Source: Rhizobium sp. RM (GTDB lineage: Bacteria; Pseudomonadota; Alphaproteobacteria; Rhizobiales; Rhizobiaceae). Taken from it: a stretch of 64,000 bases of DNA. Location: contig NZ_JACAWV010000007.1 of assembly GCF_013390595.1 (NCBI RefSeq), positions 1 through 64,000 on the forward strand. The letters are read 5' to 3'. Shown in pieces: positions 33,902 through 45,600 of the stretch (position 1 is its first letter; the number at the start of each line of letters is the position of its first letter). A program made the position numbers and the translations under genes. The notes below the pieces were generated by a model. That model was given only the letters and a program-made list of their open reading frames with translations. It was not told the DNA's origin and did not search any database.

Positions 33902-35206
33902 TTGAAAAAAATCAGCTGCCGCCTGGCTGCGGCATCCGCGCTTTCGTTTTTTATTGCGTCAAGCGCATTCGCTGCCACTGAAATTCAATGGTGGCATGCC
34001 ATGACCGGCGCCAACAACGAAGTCGTCGACGCATTGGCCAAAGAATTTAACGAGAGCCAGCAGGACTACAAAGTCATGCCGGTTTTCAAGGGAACATATC
34101 CTGAGACGCTGAATGCTGGCATCGCAGCATTCCGCGCTAAACAGCCTCCGGCCATCATTCAGGTGTTCGATGCCGGTTCGGGCGTGATGATGGGGGCTGC
34201 GGGTGCAATCAAGCCTGTTGCCGATGTGCTGAAAGAAGGTGGATACACGTTCAACAAGGACGAATATCTGGCTGGCATCGTCGCCTATTATTCCAAGCCT
34301 GACGGCACAATGCTGTCCTTCCCCTACAATTCCTCTTCGCCGATCCTCTATTACAACAAGGACACGTTCGAAAAGGCTGGCCTTGATCCCGCTAAACCAC
34401 CGAAAACTTGGCCGGAGGTTTTTGAGGCTGCAAAAAAGATCAAGAGCAGTGGTGCCTCTCAATGCGGCTTCACCTCGACCTGGCTCACATGGATCCAGAC
34501 CGAAAACTTTGCGGCCTGGAACAATGTTTCCTATGGCAGCAATGAAAACGGGCTCGGCGGAACGGATGTTAAACTCGCGGTGAACGCGCCTCTCTTCGTG
34601 GAGCATTTCCAGGCAATTGCCGATCTCGCGAAGGATGGAACCTTCCGATACGGTGGGCGCACATCCGAAGCAAAACAGCTCTTCATGTCCGGCGAATGCG
34701 GGATCCTTACAGAATCGTCGGGTGGTCTCGGCGATATCATCAAGACGGGCATGAACTACGGTATCGGACAGCTTCCCTACTATGAAGGCCACGGTCCGCA
34801 AAACACCATTCCAGGTGGCGCAAGTCTCTGGGTCTTTGCAGGCCGAAGCGACGCCGAATACAAGGGCGTTGCCGAATTCTTCCATTTCCTGTCGCAGACG
34901 AAGATCCAGGCACGCCTGCATCAGGTCTCCGGATACATGCCTGTGACGATTGCCGCATACGAGGAAACCAAGAAGTCCGGTTTTTACGATAAAAATCCTG
35001 CCCGTGAGACCCCGCTTTTGCAGATGATGGGCAATCCGCCGACAGAGAACTCCAAGGGTGTGCGTCTCGTGAATCTGCCGCAGGTCCGTGACATCATGAA
35101 CGAAGAATTCGAGGCGATGCTGGCCGGTAAACAGGATGCCAAGGCAGCGCTCGACAAGATCGTCGAACGCGGTGACGCGGCTATCAAGCAAGCTGCAGGC
35201 AACTGA
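33902..35206 (+). CDS. ugpB: sn-glycerol-3-phosphate ABC importer, binding protein UgpB
   Basis: A 434-residue binding protein. TTG 33902 is the chosen start: GGGAGGAATC is placed correctly and the signal peptide begins there (KKISCRLAAASALSFFIASS, cleavage after AFA). The mature protein starts ATEIQWWHAMTGANNEVVDA and has FNESQQDYKVMPVFKGTYPE, SFPYNSSSPILYYNKDTF and TIPGGASLWVFAG, the hallmarks of UgpB (glycerol-3-phosphate and glycerophosphodiester binding). First gene of ugpBAEC. Confidence 0.95.
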   Translation: MKKISCRLAAASALSFFIASSAFAATEIQWWHAMTGANNEVVDALAKEFNESQQDYKVMPVFKGTYPETLNAGIAAFRAKQPPAIIQVFDAGSGVMMGAAGAIKPVADVLKEGGYTFNKDEYLAGIVAYYSKPDGTMLSFPYNSSSPILYYNKDTFEKAGLDPAKPPKTWPEVFEAAKKIKSSGASQCGFTSTWLTWIQTENFAAWNNVSYGSNENGLGGTDVKLAVNAPLFVEHFQAIADLAKDGTFRYGGRTSEAKQLFMSGECGILTESSGGLGDIIKTGMNYGIGQLPYYEGHGPQNTIPGGASLWVFAGRSDAEYKGVAEFFHFLSQTKIQARLHQVSGYMPVTIAAYEETKKSGFYDKNPARETPLLQMMGNPPTENSKGVRLVNLPQVRDIMNEEFEAMLAGKQDAKAALDKIVERGDAAIKQAAGN

Positions 35207-35272
35207 TCTGATCTCCACATCCGCCCGCTCCTGACAGGTGCGGGCGGCGTTTCACCTCATCAGGAGATCACC

Positions 35273-36154
35273 TTGCAAAGCGTAGTCTTCCCGAACAAGA
35301 TTCTGCCCTATCTGTTGGTCGCTCCACAGATCGTCCTCACAGTAATCTTTTTCTTCTGGCCGGCGAGCCAGGCTCTTTACCAGTCGACCATGCGTGAAGA
35401 CGCATTTGGCCTCAGTAGCAATTTTGTCGGGTTCGCCAATTTCTCAGCGGTTCTCTCTGACAGCAGCTATCTCAATTCGCTTCAGGTGACGGTTGTATTC
35501 AGTGCCTTGACTGCATTCGTATCTATGGGCTTTGCCCTTTTGCTCGCAACGGCTGCTGACCGTGTCGTTCGTGGCAGGGGCCTCTACCGTACGATGCTGA
35601 TCATGCCCTATGCCGTGGCACCTGCCGTTGCAGGCATGTTGTGGCTTTTCATGTTCAACCCTGCCATGGGCACGTTTTCCTACATCCTTCGACGCAACGG
35701 GATTGTCTGGGATCCGCTGCTGGACGGAAATCAGGCCATGCTGCTCGTCGTCGTTGCGGCGGCATGGAAACAAATAAGTTACAATTTCCTGTTCTTTGTC
35801 GCTGGGTTACAAGCAATTCCTAAGTCATTACTTGAGGCCGCTTCAATCGATGGTGCTCGTGGTACCAGGCGCTTCTGGACGATCATCTTTCCCCTTCTTG
35901 CACCCACGACGTTCTTCCTTCTAGTCGTCAACACCGTCTATGCCTTTTTCGACACCTTCGGCATCATTCACGCAGTCACGGGAGGAGGTCCCGCGAAGGC
36001 AACGGAAACTCTCGTCTACAAAGTCTATAACGATGGTTTCGTGAACCTGAACCTCGGTTCTTCCGCTGCGCAGTCTGTCATATTGATGGTGATCGTCATT
36101 GCCCTGACTGCATTCCAGTTCCGCTTCGTTGAAAAGCGCGTGCACTACGGCTGA
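35273..36154 (+). CDS. ugpA: sn-glycerol-3-phosphate ABC importer, permease UgpA
   Basis: A 293-residue MalF-type permease with six hydrophobic segments, beginning [20 protein letters not shown] and with the loop [20 protein letters not shown] (EAA motif). TTG 35273 is preceded by CAGGAGATCACC, supporting that start. Partner of UgpE; the context leaves little doubt about the assignment. Confidence 0.94.
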   Translation: MQSVVFPNKILPYLLVAPQIVLTVIFFFWPASQALYQSTMREDAFGLSSNFVGFANFSAVLSDSSYLNSLQVTVVFSALTAFVSMGFALLLATAADRVVRGRGLYRTMLIMPYAVAPAVAGMLWLFMFNPAMGTFSYILRRNGIVWDPLLDGNQAMLLVVVAAAWKQISYNFLFFVAGLQAIPKSLLEAASIDGARGTRRFWTIIFPLLAPTTFFLLVVNTVYAFFDTFGIIHAVTGGGPAKATETLVYKVYNDGFVNLNLGSSAAQSVILMVIVIALTAFQFRFVEKRVHYG

Positions 36155-36163
36155 GGACATCAC

Positions 36164-37012
36164 ATGATCGAAAATCGACCTATAGCGCGCATGATCGCAC
36201 ATCTGATGCTTGTTATCGGCATCCTGATCGTTGCGTTTCCAATCTATTACACCTTTGTCGCTTCATCGATGTCGTCGACCGATATCATTCGCCCGCCAAT
36301 GTCGCTTGTGCCTGGCGATCAGCTTGGAGAGAACTATAGCGATGCGATGGCCGGGGGCGTCGAAAGGGTGGTCGGCGTAAGCTTGGAACGCCTTCTCTTC
36401 AATAGTTTTGTCGTTGCAGTCGCGATTGCAGTTGGCAAAATCGTGATTTCCTTCCTATCGGCATTCGCCATCGTGTTCTTCCGGTTCCCGTTTCGCATGG
36501 GATTTTTCTGGATGATCTTCATAACCCTCATGCTTCCGGTCGAAGTGCGTATTCTGCCGACCTACAAGGTGATCGTCGATCTCGGTCTGATTGACACCTA
36601 TGCTGGGCTGACATTGCCGCTGATGGCGTCGGCGACCGCGACCTTCCTCTTCCGCCAGTTTTTCCTGACCATTCCAGGTGAGATGGTTGAAGCTGCACGA
36701 ATAGACAACGCCGGTCCCTTCCGGTTCATGCGCGATATCCTGCTGCCATTATCGAAGACGAACATCGCAGCACTGTTCGTGATCCTGTTCATCTACGGAT
36801 GGACACAATATCTGTGGCCACTCCTCGTCACAAACGATGCGAAGATGAACACCATCATTATCGGTCTCAAACGTATGGTGGATTTCACCGACGCGTCGAC
36901 GCCGTGGAACTATGTGATGGTGACAGCAATCCTTGCCATCATCCCCCCAATCATTGTCGTAGTGCTGATGCAGCGCTGGTTCGTCAAAGGCCTCGTGGAG
37001 ACCGAAAAATAA
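36164..37012 (+). CDS. ugpE: sn-glycerol-3-phosphate ABC importer, permease UgpE
   Basis: A 282-residue MalG-type permease: [20 protein letters not shown] at the start and [20 protein letters not shown] as EAA loop. Its stop overlaps the ugpC start by one base (TAATG). Lies 9 bp after ugpA. Confidence 0.94.
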   Translation: MIENRPIARMIAHLMLVIGILIVAFPIYYTFVASSMSSTDIIRPPMSLVPGDQLGENYSDAMAGGVERVVGVSLERLLFNSFVVAVAIAVGKIVISFLSAFAIVFFRFPFRMGFFWMIFITLMLPVEVRILPTYKVIVDLGLIDTYAGLTLPLMASATATFLFRQFFLTIPGEMVEAARIDNAGPFRFMRDILLPLSKTNIAALFVILFIYGWTQYLWPLLVTNDAKMNTIIIGLKRMVDFTDASTPWNYVMVTAILAIIPPIIVVVLMQRWFVKGLVETEK

Positions 37013-38061
37013 TGGCTAAAATTGCGCTGAAAGATGTCCGCAAGGTTTATGGAAGCAATATCGACGCGATCAAAGGCGTCTCGATGGAAATCGACGATGG
37101 TGAGATGATTGTACTCGTCGGGCCGTCCGGCTGTGGCAAATCAACCTTACTGCGCATGATCGCCGGACTTGAGAGTATATCAGGTGGCCAGATCATGATT
37201 GACGGTCGGGTGGTGAATGACCTTGAACCATCTGACCGCGATATAGCCATGGTTTTTCAGAACTACGCGCTCTATCCGCACATGACGGTGCGACAGAACC
37301 TTGCTTATGGCTTGAAGAACCGGAACACCCCAAAAGACGAAATAGATCGCCGCATTGCGGAAGCCGCAAAGGCACTTGAGATCGAGCAATTTCTCGATCG
37401 AAAACCGCGGCAATTGTCCGGCGGGCAGCGCCAGCGCGTAGCCATGGGGCGCGCCATCGTGCGAAAACCGGCTGCATTTCTTTTCGATGAGCCACTGTCT
37501 AACCTCGATGCGAAACTGCGCGTACAGATGCGTGTCGAAATCAGACGCCTCCAGCGCTCACTGGCGACCACAAGCGTTTACGTCACCCACGATCAGATGG
37601 AGGCCATGACGCTGGCAGACCGGCTTGTGGTTTTGAATGCCGGTCGCATTGAACAAATTGGTACGCCGATCGAATTGTACGAAAAACCGGCGACAACGTT
37701 TGTCGCGACATTTATCGGTTCGCCTTCGATGAACTTGCTGGACTGCAGCAGATCTTCGAACGGGAGTTGGTCACTTTCCGACACCGTGACCCTATCTGGT
37801 GAAGCCGCAACGCTCGGCATCAGACCTGAGGACATCACGCTCGCGGGAAGTATTGACGATCCGGGCCTGACTGCAACGGTCAGCGTCGATGCCGTCGAAC
37901 TGGTTGGCGCAGAGAGCTACGTGCACGCATCATTTTCCGACGGCGTCACGATTGTTTTCCGTGTTCCCGGCAGATCACAGATCCGGATTGGGGAGACGGT
38001 TACGATTGCAGCACAGAAGAAAGACTTTCATCTGTTTGATCGAAGCGGCACGCGCCTCTAA
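37012..38061 (+). CDS. ugpC: sn-glycerol-3-phosphate ABC importer, ATPase UgpC
   Basis: A 349-residue MalK-type ATPase: [20 protein letters not shown] start, Walker [10 protein letters not shown], signature LSGGQRQR, Walker [13 protein letters not shown], switch [10 protein letters not shown], and a C-terminal OB-type regulatory domain ([14 protein letters not shown] onward). ATG 37012 overlaps the ugpE stop. A strong terminator follows at 38077. Confidence 0.95.
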   Translation: MAKIALKDVRKVYGSNIDAIKGVSMEIDDGEMIVLVGPSGCGKSTLLRMIAGLESISGGQIMIDGRVVNDLEPSDRDIAMVFQNYALYPHMTVRQNLAYGLKNRNTPKDEIDRRIAEAAKALEIEQFLDRKPRQLSGGQRQRVAMGRAIVRKPAAFLFDEPLSNLDAKLRVQMRVEIRRLQRSLATTSVYVTHDQMEAMTLADRLVVLNAGRIEQIGTPIELYEKPATTFVATFIGSPSMNLLDCSRSSNGSWSLSDTVTLSGEAATLGIRPEDITLAGSIDDPGLTATVSVDAVELVGAESYVHASFSDGVTIVFRVPGRSQIRIGETVTIAAQKKDFHLFDRSGTRL

Positions 38062-38076
38062 CATAGCTGTAGCTAT

Positions 38077-38104
38077 AAAAACGCCCGCGGGAAGCGGGCG
38101 TTTT
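38077..38104. terminator. Bidirectional Rho-independent terminator
   Basis: ACGCCCGC (38081-38088) and GCGGGCGT (38094-38101) form a stem flanked by A5 and T4, so it can end ugpBAEC on the plus strand and the sugar-importer operon arriving on the minus strand. Confidence 0.88.
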
Positions 38105-38127
38105 CGTTGGCGCGGATCCGAGCCTTT

Positions 38128-39081
38128 TCAGAAAGGCGAGTCCGGAAAATAGAACTGCTCGGCATTGTCCTTGGTGATCAAGGTTGCGTCCAGGATGTAC
38201 TCGCCGCTGACAGGAACCTGGTCGTAGAAATGACCTGCTGTGAGCTCCATCGCCGTCGCAACCATTGCCGGCGGATAGAGAACGTCGACAGGGATCAGCT
38301 TATCGCCATCCATGACCTTCTTGATCATATCCTTGGAGCCTGCACCGGCCACCACGTACTGGATATCCGTGCGTTTTGCCTGCTCAATTGCCTGCAGCAC
38401 ACCGACAGCCATGTCGTCGTCCTGGCACCATACGACGTCGATCTTCGGATACTTGGTGAGGTAATCCTGCATCACGCGGAAAGCATCATCACGGTTCCAG
38501 TTGCCATACTGGCGATCCAGGACCTTCACGTTTGATCCCGCGATACCCTTGTCAAAGCCATCCTGGCGTTGTTGATCGATCGGGATCGGCAAACCGCGAA
38601 TAACAACCACTTCTGCATCGGGCGTGGTCTTCTTGATATATTCGCCCGCGACCTGGCCGAGTGCCGGGTTATTACCGGCGACGTAAAGGTCACGGATGGA
38701 GTTGTCGTTCACGCTTGGTGCCCGATCCACCAGGGCAACAAATGTGCCCTTGTCCTTGATTTCCTTAATGGCATTCACAAGCGGATCAGGATCTGAAGGC
38801 AGGACGACCAGTGCATCAAGTCCTTGCACTGCAAGATCCTGCAGCGCGTTTGCCTGGTTTGCAGCGTCTGGCGACGTTTTGACGATGACGTTCAGACCCG
38901 GATGTTCGGCCATCAGGAGTTTTGCGACACGCTCTGCATGATAAACAACGCCAGCCGTCCAACCGTGGTCGGCTGCAGGTATCGAAACACCAATGGTGAC
39001 CTTCTTGTCCTGTGCCTGGGCCGCTCCGGTGAACGCCACGGCGAGCGCAGCAAAAGCCACACCAATGAATTTTCTACGCAT
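38128..39081 (-). CDS. Ribose-type sugar ABC importer, binding protein
   Basis: A 317-residue family 1-like sugar-binding protein (RbsB/XylF type). Signal peptide [20 protein letters not shown] with cleavage after AQA; mature part [20 protein letters not shown], and [34 protein letters not shown]. Last gene of an operon ordered ATPase, permease, binding protein. The sugar (or polyol) is not identifiable from sequence. Confidence 0.9.
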   Translation of the reverse strand: MRRKFIGVAFAALAVAFTGAAQAQDKKVTIGVSIPAADHGWTAGVVYHAERVAKLLMAEHPGLNVIVKTSPDAANQANALQDLAVQGLDALVVLPSDPDPLVNAIKEIKDKGTFVALVDRAPSVNDNSIRDLYVAGNNPALGQVAGEYIKKTTPDAEVVVIRGLPIPIDQQRQDGFDKGIAGSNVKVLDRQYGNWNRDDAFRVMQDYLTKYPKIDVVWCQDDDMAVGVLQAIEQAKRTDIQYVVAGAGSKDMIKKVMDGDKLIPVDVLYPPAMVATAMELTAGHFYDQVPVSGEYILDATLITKDNAEQFYFPDSPF

Positions 39082-39170
39082 TCTCTCTCCTCCGAAGATC
39101 AGGGCATTCCTCCTCTACGCACCGCGCCTGCCCCAGAACTGCACGGTTGTATTTTTTGGTACGACTCACA

Positions 39171-40172
39171 TCACCGGCGGCTTAACGACCGCTGCACAAG
39201 CATGGCTATGATGATAATCGCACCCTGAATGGCTCCGATCAGATACTCGCTGACGAAATTCGACAGGATCATGATGTTTCCAACAATCTCCAGAATGAAG
39301 GCACCGCAGATCGTTCCCCAGATGCGGCCGACACCACCTCTGAGCGCAGTACCTCCAACGACGACTGCGGTAATGGCCTGCAACTCCCAAAGCATACCTG
39401 TCGTGGCAGAGGTCGAGGCAAGGCGCGGCACGTAAAGCAGGACTGCAATTGCCACGCAGAGCCCCTGAACGACATAAGCGACGGTCCGCACGCGCGCGAC
39501 CGAAATGCCAGAATAACGCGCGACATCCTCACTCGAACCGACAGCGATGAGATGTCTGCCGTAACGGGTACGATAAAGCACGAAGGCCGCAATCGCCGCG
39601 GTGACGAAAATGACGATTATTGGCACGGGTATTCCGGCGAAGCTCCCGAAATAAACCGGCCGGTATAATGTCTGGATTTCCGGATTGCGTAGGGTGATCG
39701 CACCACCCTGCGACAACCAGGTCGTCAAGCCGCGGTATATTCCCATCGTGCCGAGCGTCGCGATGAACGGCTCTATTCGTCCAACAGTGGTAATGAGGCC
39801 ATTCACCAACCCGCACGCGGCTCCAATGGCGATGGCAAGCAGCATTGCCGCGATGAGCATCATCAACGGATTGGCAATGGCTCCACTGTTCATAAACAGG
39901 ATCATCAGACTTGCGACAAATGCAACCATCGCACCGACTGAAAGGTCAAGTCCTCCTGACGTGATAACATAGGTCGCACCAAGCGCGATGATGGCGATGA
40001 ACGCGCTTCTGGTCACAACGTTAAGAAGATTGTCGATACCGATGAAATTGGGATTGGCGATGGTGCCGAGCACCAGTAGCAGAGCCAGTGCAACGAATGG
40101 TGCAACAGCTCGCAGGTCCCAGTCTTTCGATGTTTTGGGCGTCTTGCCTTTTTCGATTGCGGCCTCGGTCAT
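39171..40172 (-). CDS. Ribose-type sugar ABC importer, permease
   Basis: A 333-residue RbsC-type permease with eight to ten hydrophobic segments: FVALALLLVLGTIANPNFIG, AFIAIIALGATYVITSGGLD and LDLSVGAMVAFVASLMILFM; the conserved GGLDLSVGAM and TAVVVGGTALRGGVGRIWGT stretches are family signatures. ATG 40172 has GAGGGG upstream and is preferred over a start four codons earlier. It begins 8 bp after the ATPase gene ends. Confidence 0.92.
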   Translation of the reverse strand: MTEAAIEKGKTPKTSKDWDLRAVAPFVALALLLVLGTIANPNFIGIDNLLNVVTRSAFIAIIALGATYVITSGGLDLSVGAMVAFVASLMILFMNSGAIANPLMMLIAAMLLAIAIGAACGLVNGLITTVGRIEPFIATLGTMGIYRGLTTWLSQGGAITLRNPEIQTLYRPVYFGSFAGIPVPIIVIFVTAAIAAFVLYRTRYGRHLIAVGSSEDVARYSGISVARVRTVAYVVQGLCVAIAVLLYVPRLASTSATTGMLWELQAITAVVVGGTALRGGVGRIWGTICGAFILEIVGNIMILSNFVSEYLIGAIQGAIIIIAMLVQRSLSRR

Positions 40173-40180
40173 TTTCCCCC

Positions 40181-41704
40181 TCAAGCAACCTTATCGCTAT
40201 GAACGCCGGTCGCCAGCGCGACAATCTCGTTCTCGGTCATTCTGTCGCCGCTGACCTCTCCAGCTATCCGTCCTGATCGCATGACAAGAATACGGTCGCA
40301 TATGCCGATCAGTTCAGGCATTTCCGATGAAACAACGATGATTGATCGTCCCTCCTCCGCAAGTTCTGCGATGAAGCGATAAATCTGTTCCTTGGTGCCA
40401 ATATCGATGCCCCTCGTTGGTTCATCGATGATGACAATCGAAGGATCGAGTAACATCATCTTGGCCAGGAGCAGTTTTTGCTGATTTCCGCCCGATAGCT
40501 GACCAGCGAGCAGGTCTTTACGGCCCGTTCTAATGTCAAAATCCCGCACTGCCGTGTCGAGCGCAGCATTTTCGCGCGTTTTATCGATGCGCAAGAAACT
40601 GCTGAACCGTTTGAGCGACGCGAGTGTGAGGTTGATCCGGAGATCCTTGCCGAGCAGCAGTCCCTTCCCCTTGCGATCCTCACTGAGGTAGACGATGCCG
40701 GCTGCGAGACTATCCCTGGCACTGGTAAAATGTGCGGGCTTGCCCATGTGTCGAACCGCGCCACGGCCCGCTCGAAGCCCAAGAACCCCTTCCATCAGTT
40801 CGGTTCTGCCCGCTCCCACAAGACCGGCAAACCCTAAAATCTCGCCTTTGTGCAGCTTGAAGGATGCCGAGCTCACAAATCCTGGCACGGCAAAATCGAC
40901 AGCCTCCAGCACGGCTTGCTGCTCTTCGGCTGCGATCCGGTCCGGATAAAGCTTCGCGACATCTCGGCCGACCATCAGCCTCGCCATATCAGCCGGTTCC
41001 AAATCAAGGGCCGAGTGCGAAGCAACAAGCTTACCATCGCGAAGCACGGTCACGCGATCGGCAATCTCTTTCACCTCGGGCAGACGATGCGAAATATAGA
41101 GGACTGCGACACCCTTTGCCCTGATTTCACGAATGACATTTAGGAGTGCATCTGTCTCAACCGGCGTCAGACTTGCGGTTGGCTCATCGAAAATTACAAC
41201 GCGGTGGGGAACGAGCAAAACGCGGGCAATCTGGACCAGTTGCCGCTGGGCGATCGAGAGGCTACCGACTAGCGCGTCGGGATCGATCTGACCACCCAAT
41301 CCGCTAACAGCATCGCGAGCACCCGCCCGCATTGCACGGTCATCGACGACAGGGCCCTTTACGAGTTCCCGTCCAAGGTAAATGTTCTGAGCGACTGTCA
41401 AATCTGGTGCCAGCAGGATTTCCTGATGGACGAGAACGATACCACGTTCTTCCGCGTCGACCGGTCCAGTAAACGAAACAGGAGTGCCATCTATTCTAAT
41501 CTCCCCTGAGCTCGGCTTTTCATTGCCTGCCAGGAGCTTCATCAGCGTTGATTTGCCTGCGCCATTTTCGCCGATAATGGCGTGAACCTCGGCAGCGCGA
41601 ACTTCAAGACTAATTTCTCTTAAAACCTGGACAGGGCCAAATGACTTCGACAGACCCGCAGTTTCAACCACTGGCGGTACGGACTGAACACCCGTTGATA
41701 CCAT
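40181..41704 (-). CDS. Ribose-type sugar ABC importer, double ATPase
   Basis: A 507-residue RbsA-type protein with two ATPase halves. First: Walker A GENGAGKST and Walker B VVIFDEPTASL. The signature-like SIAQRQLVQIARVL is present. Second: LVGAGRTELMEGVLG in place of a standard Walker A (as usual in this family), LSGGNQQK and IVIIDEPTRGIDIG. First gene of the operon; its promoter region (41705-41904) holds an imperfect TACG..CGTA repeat at 41821-41840. Confidence 0.93.
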   Translation of the reverse strand: MVSTGVQSVPPVVETAGLSKSFGPVQVLREISLEVRAAEVHAIIGENGAGKSTLMKLLAGNEKPSSGEIRIDGTPVSFTGPVDAEERGIVLVHQEILLAPDLTVAQNIYLGRELVKGPVVDDRAMRAGARDAVSGLGGQIDPDALVGSLSIAQRQLVQIARVLLVPHRVVIFDEPTASLTPVETDALLNVIREIRAKGVAVLYISHRLPEVKEIADRVTVLRDGKLVASHSALDLEPADMARLMVGRDVAKLYPDRIAAEEQQAVLEAVDFAVPGFVSSASFKLHKGEILGFAGLVGAGRTELMEGVLGLRAGRGAVRHMGKPAHFTSARDSLAAGIVYLSEDRKGKGLLLGKDLRINLTLASLKRFSSFLRIDKTRENAALDTAVRDFDIRTGRKDLLAGQLSGGNQQKLLLAKMMLLDPSIVIIDEPTRGIDIGTKEQIYRFIAELAEEGRSIIVVSSEMPELIGICDRILVMRSGRIAGEVSGDRMTENEIVALATGVHSDKVA

Positions 41705-41904
41705 GGAGCGTCACCCGTCCAGACAACAGACAGGCGTCGACACTATTTCCAACCGAAAATTTTTGATCATTATCGAACTCCTCCCAAAGCTCGAAAATGA
41801 AGCTAGCGCCCGATTTGAGGTACGTAAAGCAAATTTCGTACATCTATTCGGATACACTTAAATTTGAACAGTATTGTCCATCGACATCGTATGTAGAGAG
41901 CTGA

Positions 41905-42528
41905 TCAAGCCGTGGGGTAGCGCTTGAAGCTCGTCAGGAGGCGGTTAACGGCCACGGCGCCTTCTTGTGCTAAATCAAAGCGCTTTCCGAACAACAACCA
42001 GTCAGAGCACATACCTTTGATGAGCCAGTAGATTGCCCCGAAGGCGGATGTCGCGGTCCAGTTTTCATTGAAAGCGCCTGCTAACTCAAGCCTTTCGAAC
42101 ACTGACTTCAGGAGCGACTTGTGGCGGCTGTCCAATTCTTCCTGAGCACGCAGGACGGGTGCGAATTCGTCCGAATAATTTGTCCGCAGGGTGATCGTCA
42201 TGATGCGCTGGCGTTGTTCATCACGTGAGAGGAGTGCCAGCCAGCTGCAGCACGCCTGCTCCAGCCGCGCGAACAGATCGCTACCGCTCAAATCGGGATC
42301 GCCTAGATCTAGGAGATCAGCCTCCGGTAACGAAACCGATTCGTAAAGCCCAAGGAAAAGGTCGACCTTGCTGGAAAAATGCCAGTAAATCGCACCGCGT
42401 GTTACGCCGGCCGCCGCAGCAACCTCATCAAGCGAACTGTTCGCCACACCTTTTTTGAAGAATACCAGTTCGGCAGCAGCAAGGATCGCCTGACGGGTCT
42501 CTTCTGCTTCTGCTTTGGTTCGTCGCAT
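41905..42528 (-). CDS. TetR-family repressor of the RND pump (AcrR/AmeR-like)
   Basis: A 207-residue TetR regulator. ATG 42528 has GGAGGCG upstream and opens MRRTKAEAEETRQAILAAAE, the usual beginning of AcrR/TtgR/AmeR repressors; helix-turn-helix at SLDEVAAAAGVTRGAIYWHF. The C-terminal part is a ligand pocket domain (TNYSDEFAPVLRAQEELDSR). It follows the pump genes on the same strand (116 bp gap), so it would be induced together with them. A candidate operator is at 47006. Confidence 0.88.
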   Translation of the reverse strand: MRRTKAEAEETRQAILAAAELVFFKKGVANSSLDEVAAAAGVTRGAIYWHFSSKVDLFLGLYESVSLPEADLLDLGDPDLSGSDLFARLEQACCSWLALLSRDEQRQRIMTITLRTNYSDEFAPVLRAQEELDSRHKSLLKSVFERLELAGAFNENWTATSAFGAIYWLIKGMCSDWLLFGKRFDLAQEGAVAVNRLLTSFKRYPTA

Positions 42529-42644
42529 CGTGACGCCTCCCTCATCAAAAGCACGGCGCGTATGCGCGCCGTACTTCTTGTTGGACATTGGTGTAATCCG
42601 CACCGCCAATGTCCTGTCCTGTTTATCTCCGCAACCCTTAAGTT

Positions 42645-45600
42645 CTATTCCGCCGGAGATGGCGCGTCAGCAGTAATCTGGCTGTCTTTTTGTTTCCCGC
42701 CGAAAATCTTCATGATGAACACGAAGAATGCCGGAACAAAGAAGATGGCAAGTACAGTCGCTGAGATCATACCGCCCAAGACGCCCGTACCGATCGCGTT
42801 CTGGCTTGCAGCACTGGCACCCGATGCAATTGCCATTGGCAACACACCCAGCGAGAAGGCGAGCGATGTCATAAGGATGGGACGGAAGCGCAGGTGCGCT
42901 GCCTCTACCGTCGCATCATAGATAGACTTACCCTCTGCGCGGAGATCCTTGGCGAATTCGATGATAAGGATCGCGTTCTTCGCCGAGAGGCCGATGATCG
43001 CGATGAGACCCACCATGAAGTACACATCGTTAGACATGCCCCTCAGCATCACAGCCGCGACCGATCCAATAACCCCGAGAGGAACGACAAGCATGACGGA
43101 TAACGGGATAGTCCAGCTTTCGTAGAGGGCCGCAAGCAGCAGGAACACGAAGAGGACACTGAGCCCGATCAGAGCTGGCGCCTGAGATCCGGACTGAATT
43201 TCCTGCAAGGACTGCCCGGTCCACTCGAAGCCGAAACCTGTCGGCAATTCCTTGGCAAGGCGCTCCATTTCGGCGATTGCATCACCAGACGAGAAGCCTG
43301 GAGCTGCCTGTCCGCTGATACGGATCGAGGGATAACCGTTATAGCCGACGACCTGCGACGGCCCACGCACCCACTCGACAGACGCAAAGGACGCCATAGG
43401 GACCATTCCGCCGTTGGCATTGCGGACGTTGAGGTTCAACAGATCCGCGGTCTTCATGCGCTGGCCCTGCTCGGCCTGCACGGTCACACGCTGCATACGG
43501 CCTGCATTCGGGAAGTCATTGACATAGGATGACCCCATGTTTGCGGAAATGGTGGCATTGATGTCGCTGAAGGTCACGCCGAATGTGTTGGCCTTCTCAC
43601 GATCGATGATGAGGTTGACCTGCGCTGCGTCAGGCATCCCCTCAATACGCAATCCGGCAAGGACGGGGCTCTGGCGCGCCGCTGCCATCAGCTGTCCGCC
43701 CGCGGCACTCAGCGCCGTCTGGCCTGCGCCCGACCGATCCTGCAGGCGGAATGTGAAGCCGCTTGAGTTGCCAAGCCCCTGGATTGGTGGCGGCGAAAGG
43801 GCAAAGGACATCGCATCAGGCAGCCCCCAGAGCTTGCCATTGACGCGCGCAGAGATGGCTGCGGCGGAGTCCTCAGGTCCACGCTCACTCCAGTCCTTCA
43901 GCGTTGCGAAGGCAAGACCTGCGTTCTGACCGGATCCGGAGAACGAGAACCCGGTCACGGCAATTACACGCTCTACAGCTGGCTCTTCCATGAAGATCTT
44001 CTCGATCTGCTGGATGGTCTGGAGAGTACGTTCACTGCTTGCTTCGGCCGGCGCCTGAACGTCGACAATAAGATAACCCTGGTCCTCGTTCGGCAGGAAC
44101 GATTTCGGCAATTGCAGAAACGCCCAGCCGAGCCCGACCAAAAGCGCGACGTAAATGAGCATGAAGCGCCCGGAACGCTTGATAATTGCACTGACAGAAG
44201 ACGAGTAACGATGCGATGCTTTGTCAAAACCACGGTTGAACCAGCCAAAGAACCCGCGCTTCTCGTGATGTCCGCCGGTGATTGGTTTGAGGAAGGTGGC
44301 GCAAAGTGCTGGTGTGAGCGAAAGCGCGAGGAAACCTGAAAACAGGATAGAAACCACCATCGTCAGACTGAACTGTTGATAGATGATCCCCACGGCTCCC
44401 GGGAAGAATGCCATTGGCACGAATACCGCAGTCAGAACCAGCGTGATCCCGATGATGGCACCGGATATCTGCCCCATCGCTTTCCGCGTCGCTTCCTTCG
44501 GCGAAAGGTGTTCTTCCGCCATGATGCGTTCGACATTTTCCACCACAACGATGGCGTCATCGACAAGGATGCCGATGGCAAGCACCATGGCAAACATCGT
44601 CAGCACGTTAATCGAAAATCCAGAGACGTACATGATCGCGCAGGTCCCGAGCAAAGCGACGGGAACGACCAATGTCGGAATGATTGTGTAGCGAATGTTC
44701 TGGAGGAACAGGAACATCACCACGAAGACGAGAATCATCGCCTCGATCAGCGTGTGAATCACCTTCTCGATCGATACCTTTACGAACGGGCTCGTATCGT
44801 AGGGAATTTCAAACTCGATGCCCGGCGGGAAATATTGTGACAGCTCCTCCATCGTTGCCCGTACGCCCTCGGACGTCTGCAATGCATTGCCGGTAGGAGA
44901 AAGCTGGACACCGATCGCCGCGCTTGGTTTTCCATTCAAGCGGCTGGAGAAGTTGTAGCTTTCGCCACCGACTTCTACGCGCGCAACGTCTCTTAAGCGA
45001 ACGGATGACCCATCCGGATTGGCACGAAGCACGATCGATCCGAACGCTTCAGGCGATGTAAGCTGCCCTTGAACATTCACTGTCGCCGATATCTGCTGGC
45101 CGACCGGGTTGGGTGACGCACCGATACGGCCGGCCGCGACCTGGGAATTCTGCGCTTGGATAGCACCGATGACATCGGCTGACGTCAGTTTGAGCCCCAG
45201 CATCTTGTCCGGATCCATCCAGATACGCATGGACCGCTGGGTAGCGAAAAGCTGAGCGCTGCCGACACCCGGCACGCGACGGATTTCTCCGACGACATTG
45301 CGGCTGAGGTAATCACCCAGGCCGATAGCATCCGTGTTGCCGTCAACGGAGGTTAGCGCCACCATCATCAGGAACGACGTGCCGGCCTGTTCGACGCGCA
45401 TACCTTGTTGCGTCACAGCTTGCGGAAGGCGTGGTTCAACACGAGCAATACGGTTTTGAACCTCAACCTGCGCCTCGCCGATGTTGGTCCCCGGCGCGAA
45501 AGTGACGTTGATCGAAATACGGCCGGACGATTCCGAGGTCGACTCGAAATAGATGAGACCAGGAACACCGTTCAACTCTTCTTCGATCGGACGCGTGACG

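Noticed and set aside
41821-41840. TACG..CGTA inverted repeat in the promoter region of the ribose-type importer
   Set aside because: Only the outer arms match and no regulator gene is linked; too weak to list as an operator.
44376-44840. Plus-strand His/Asp/Arg-rich open frame of 154 codons
   Set aside because: Antisense to the RND pump; the odd composition is a by-product of reading hydrophobic codons backwards.
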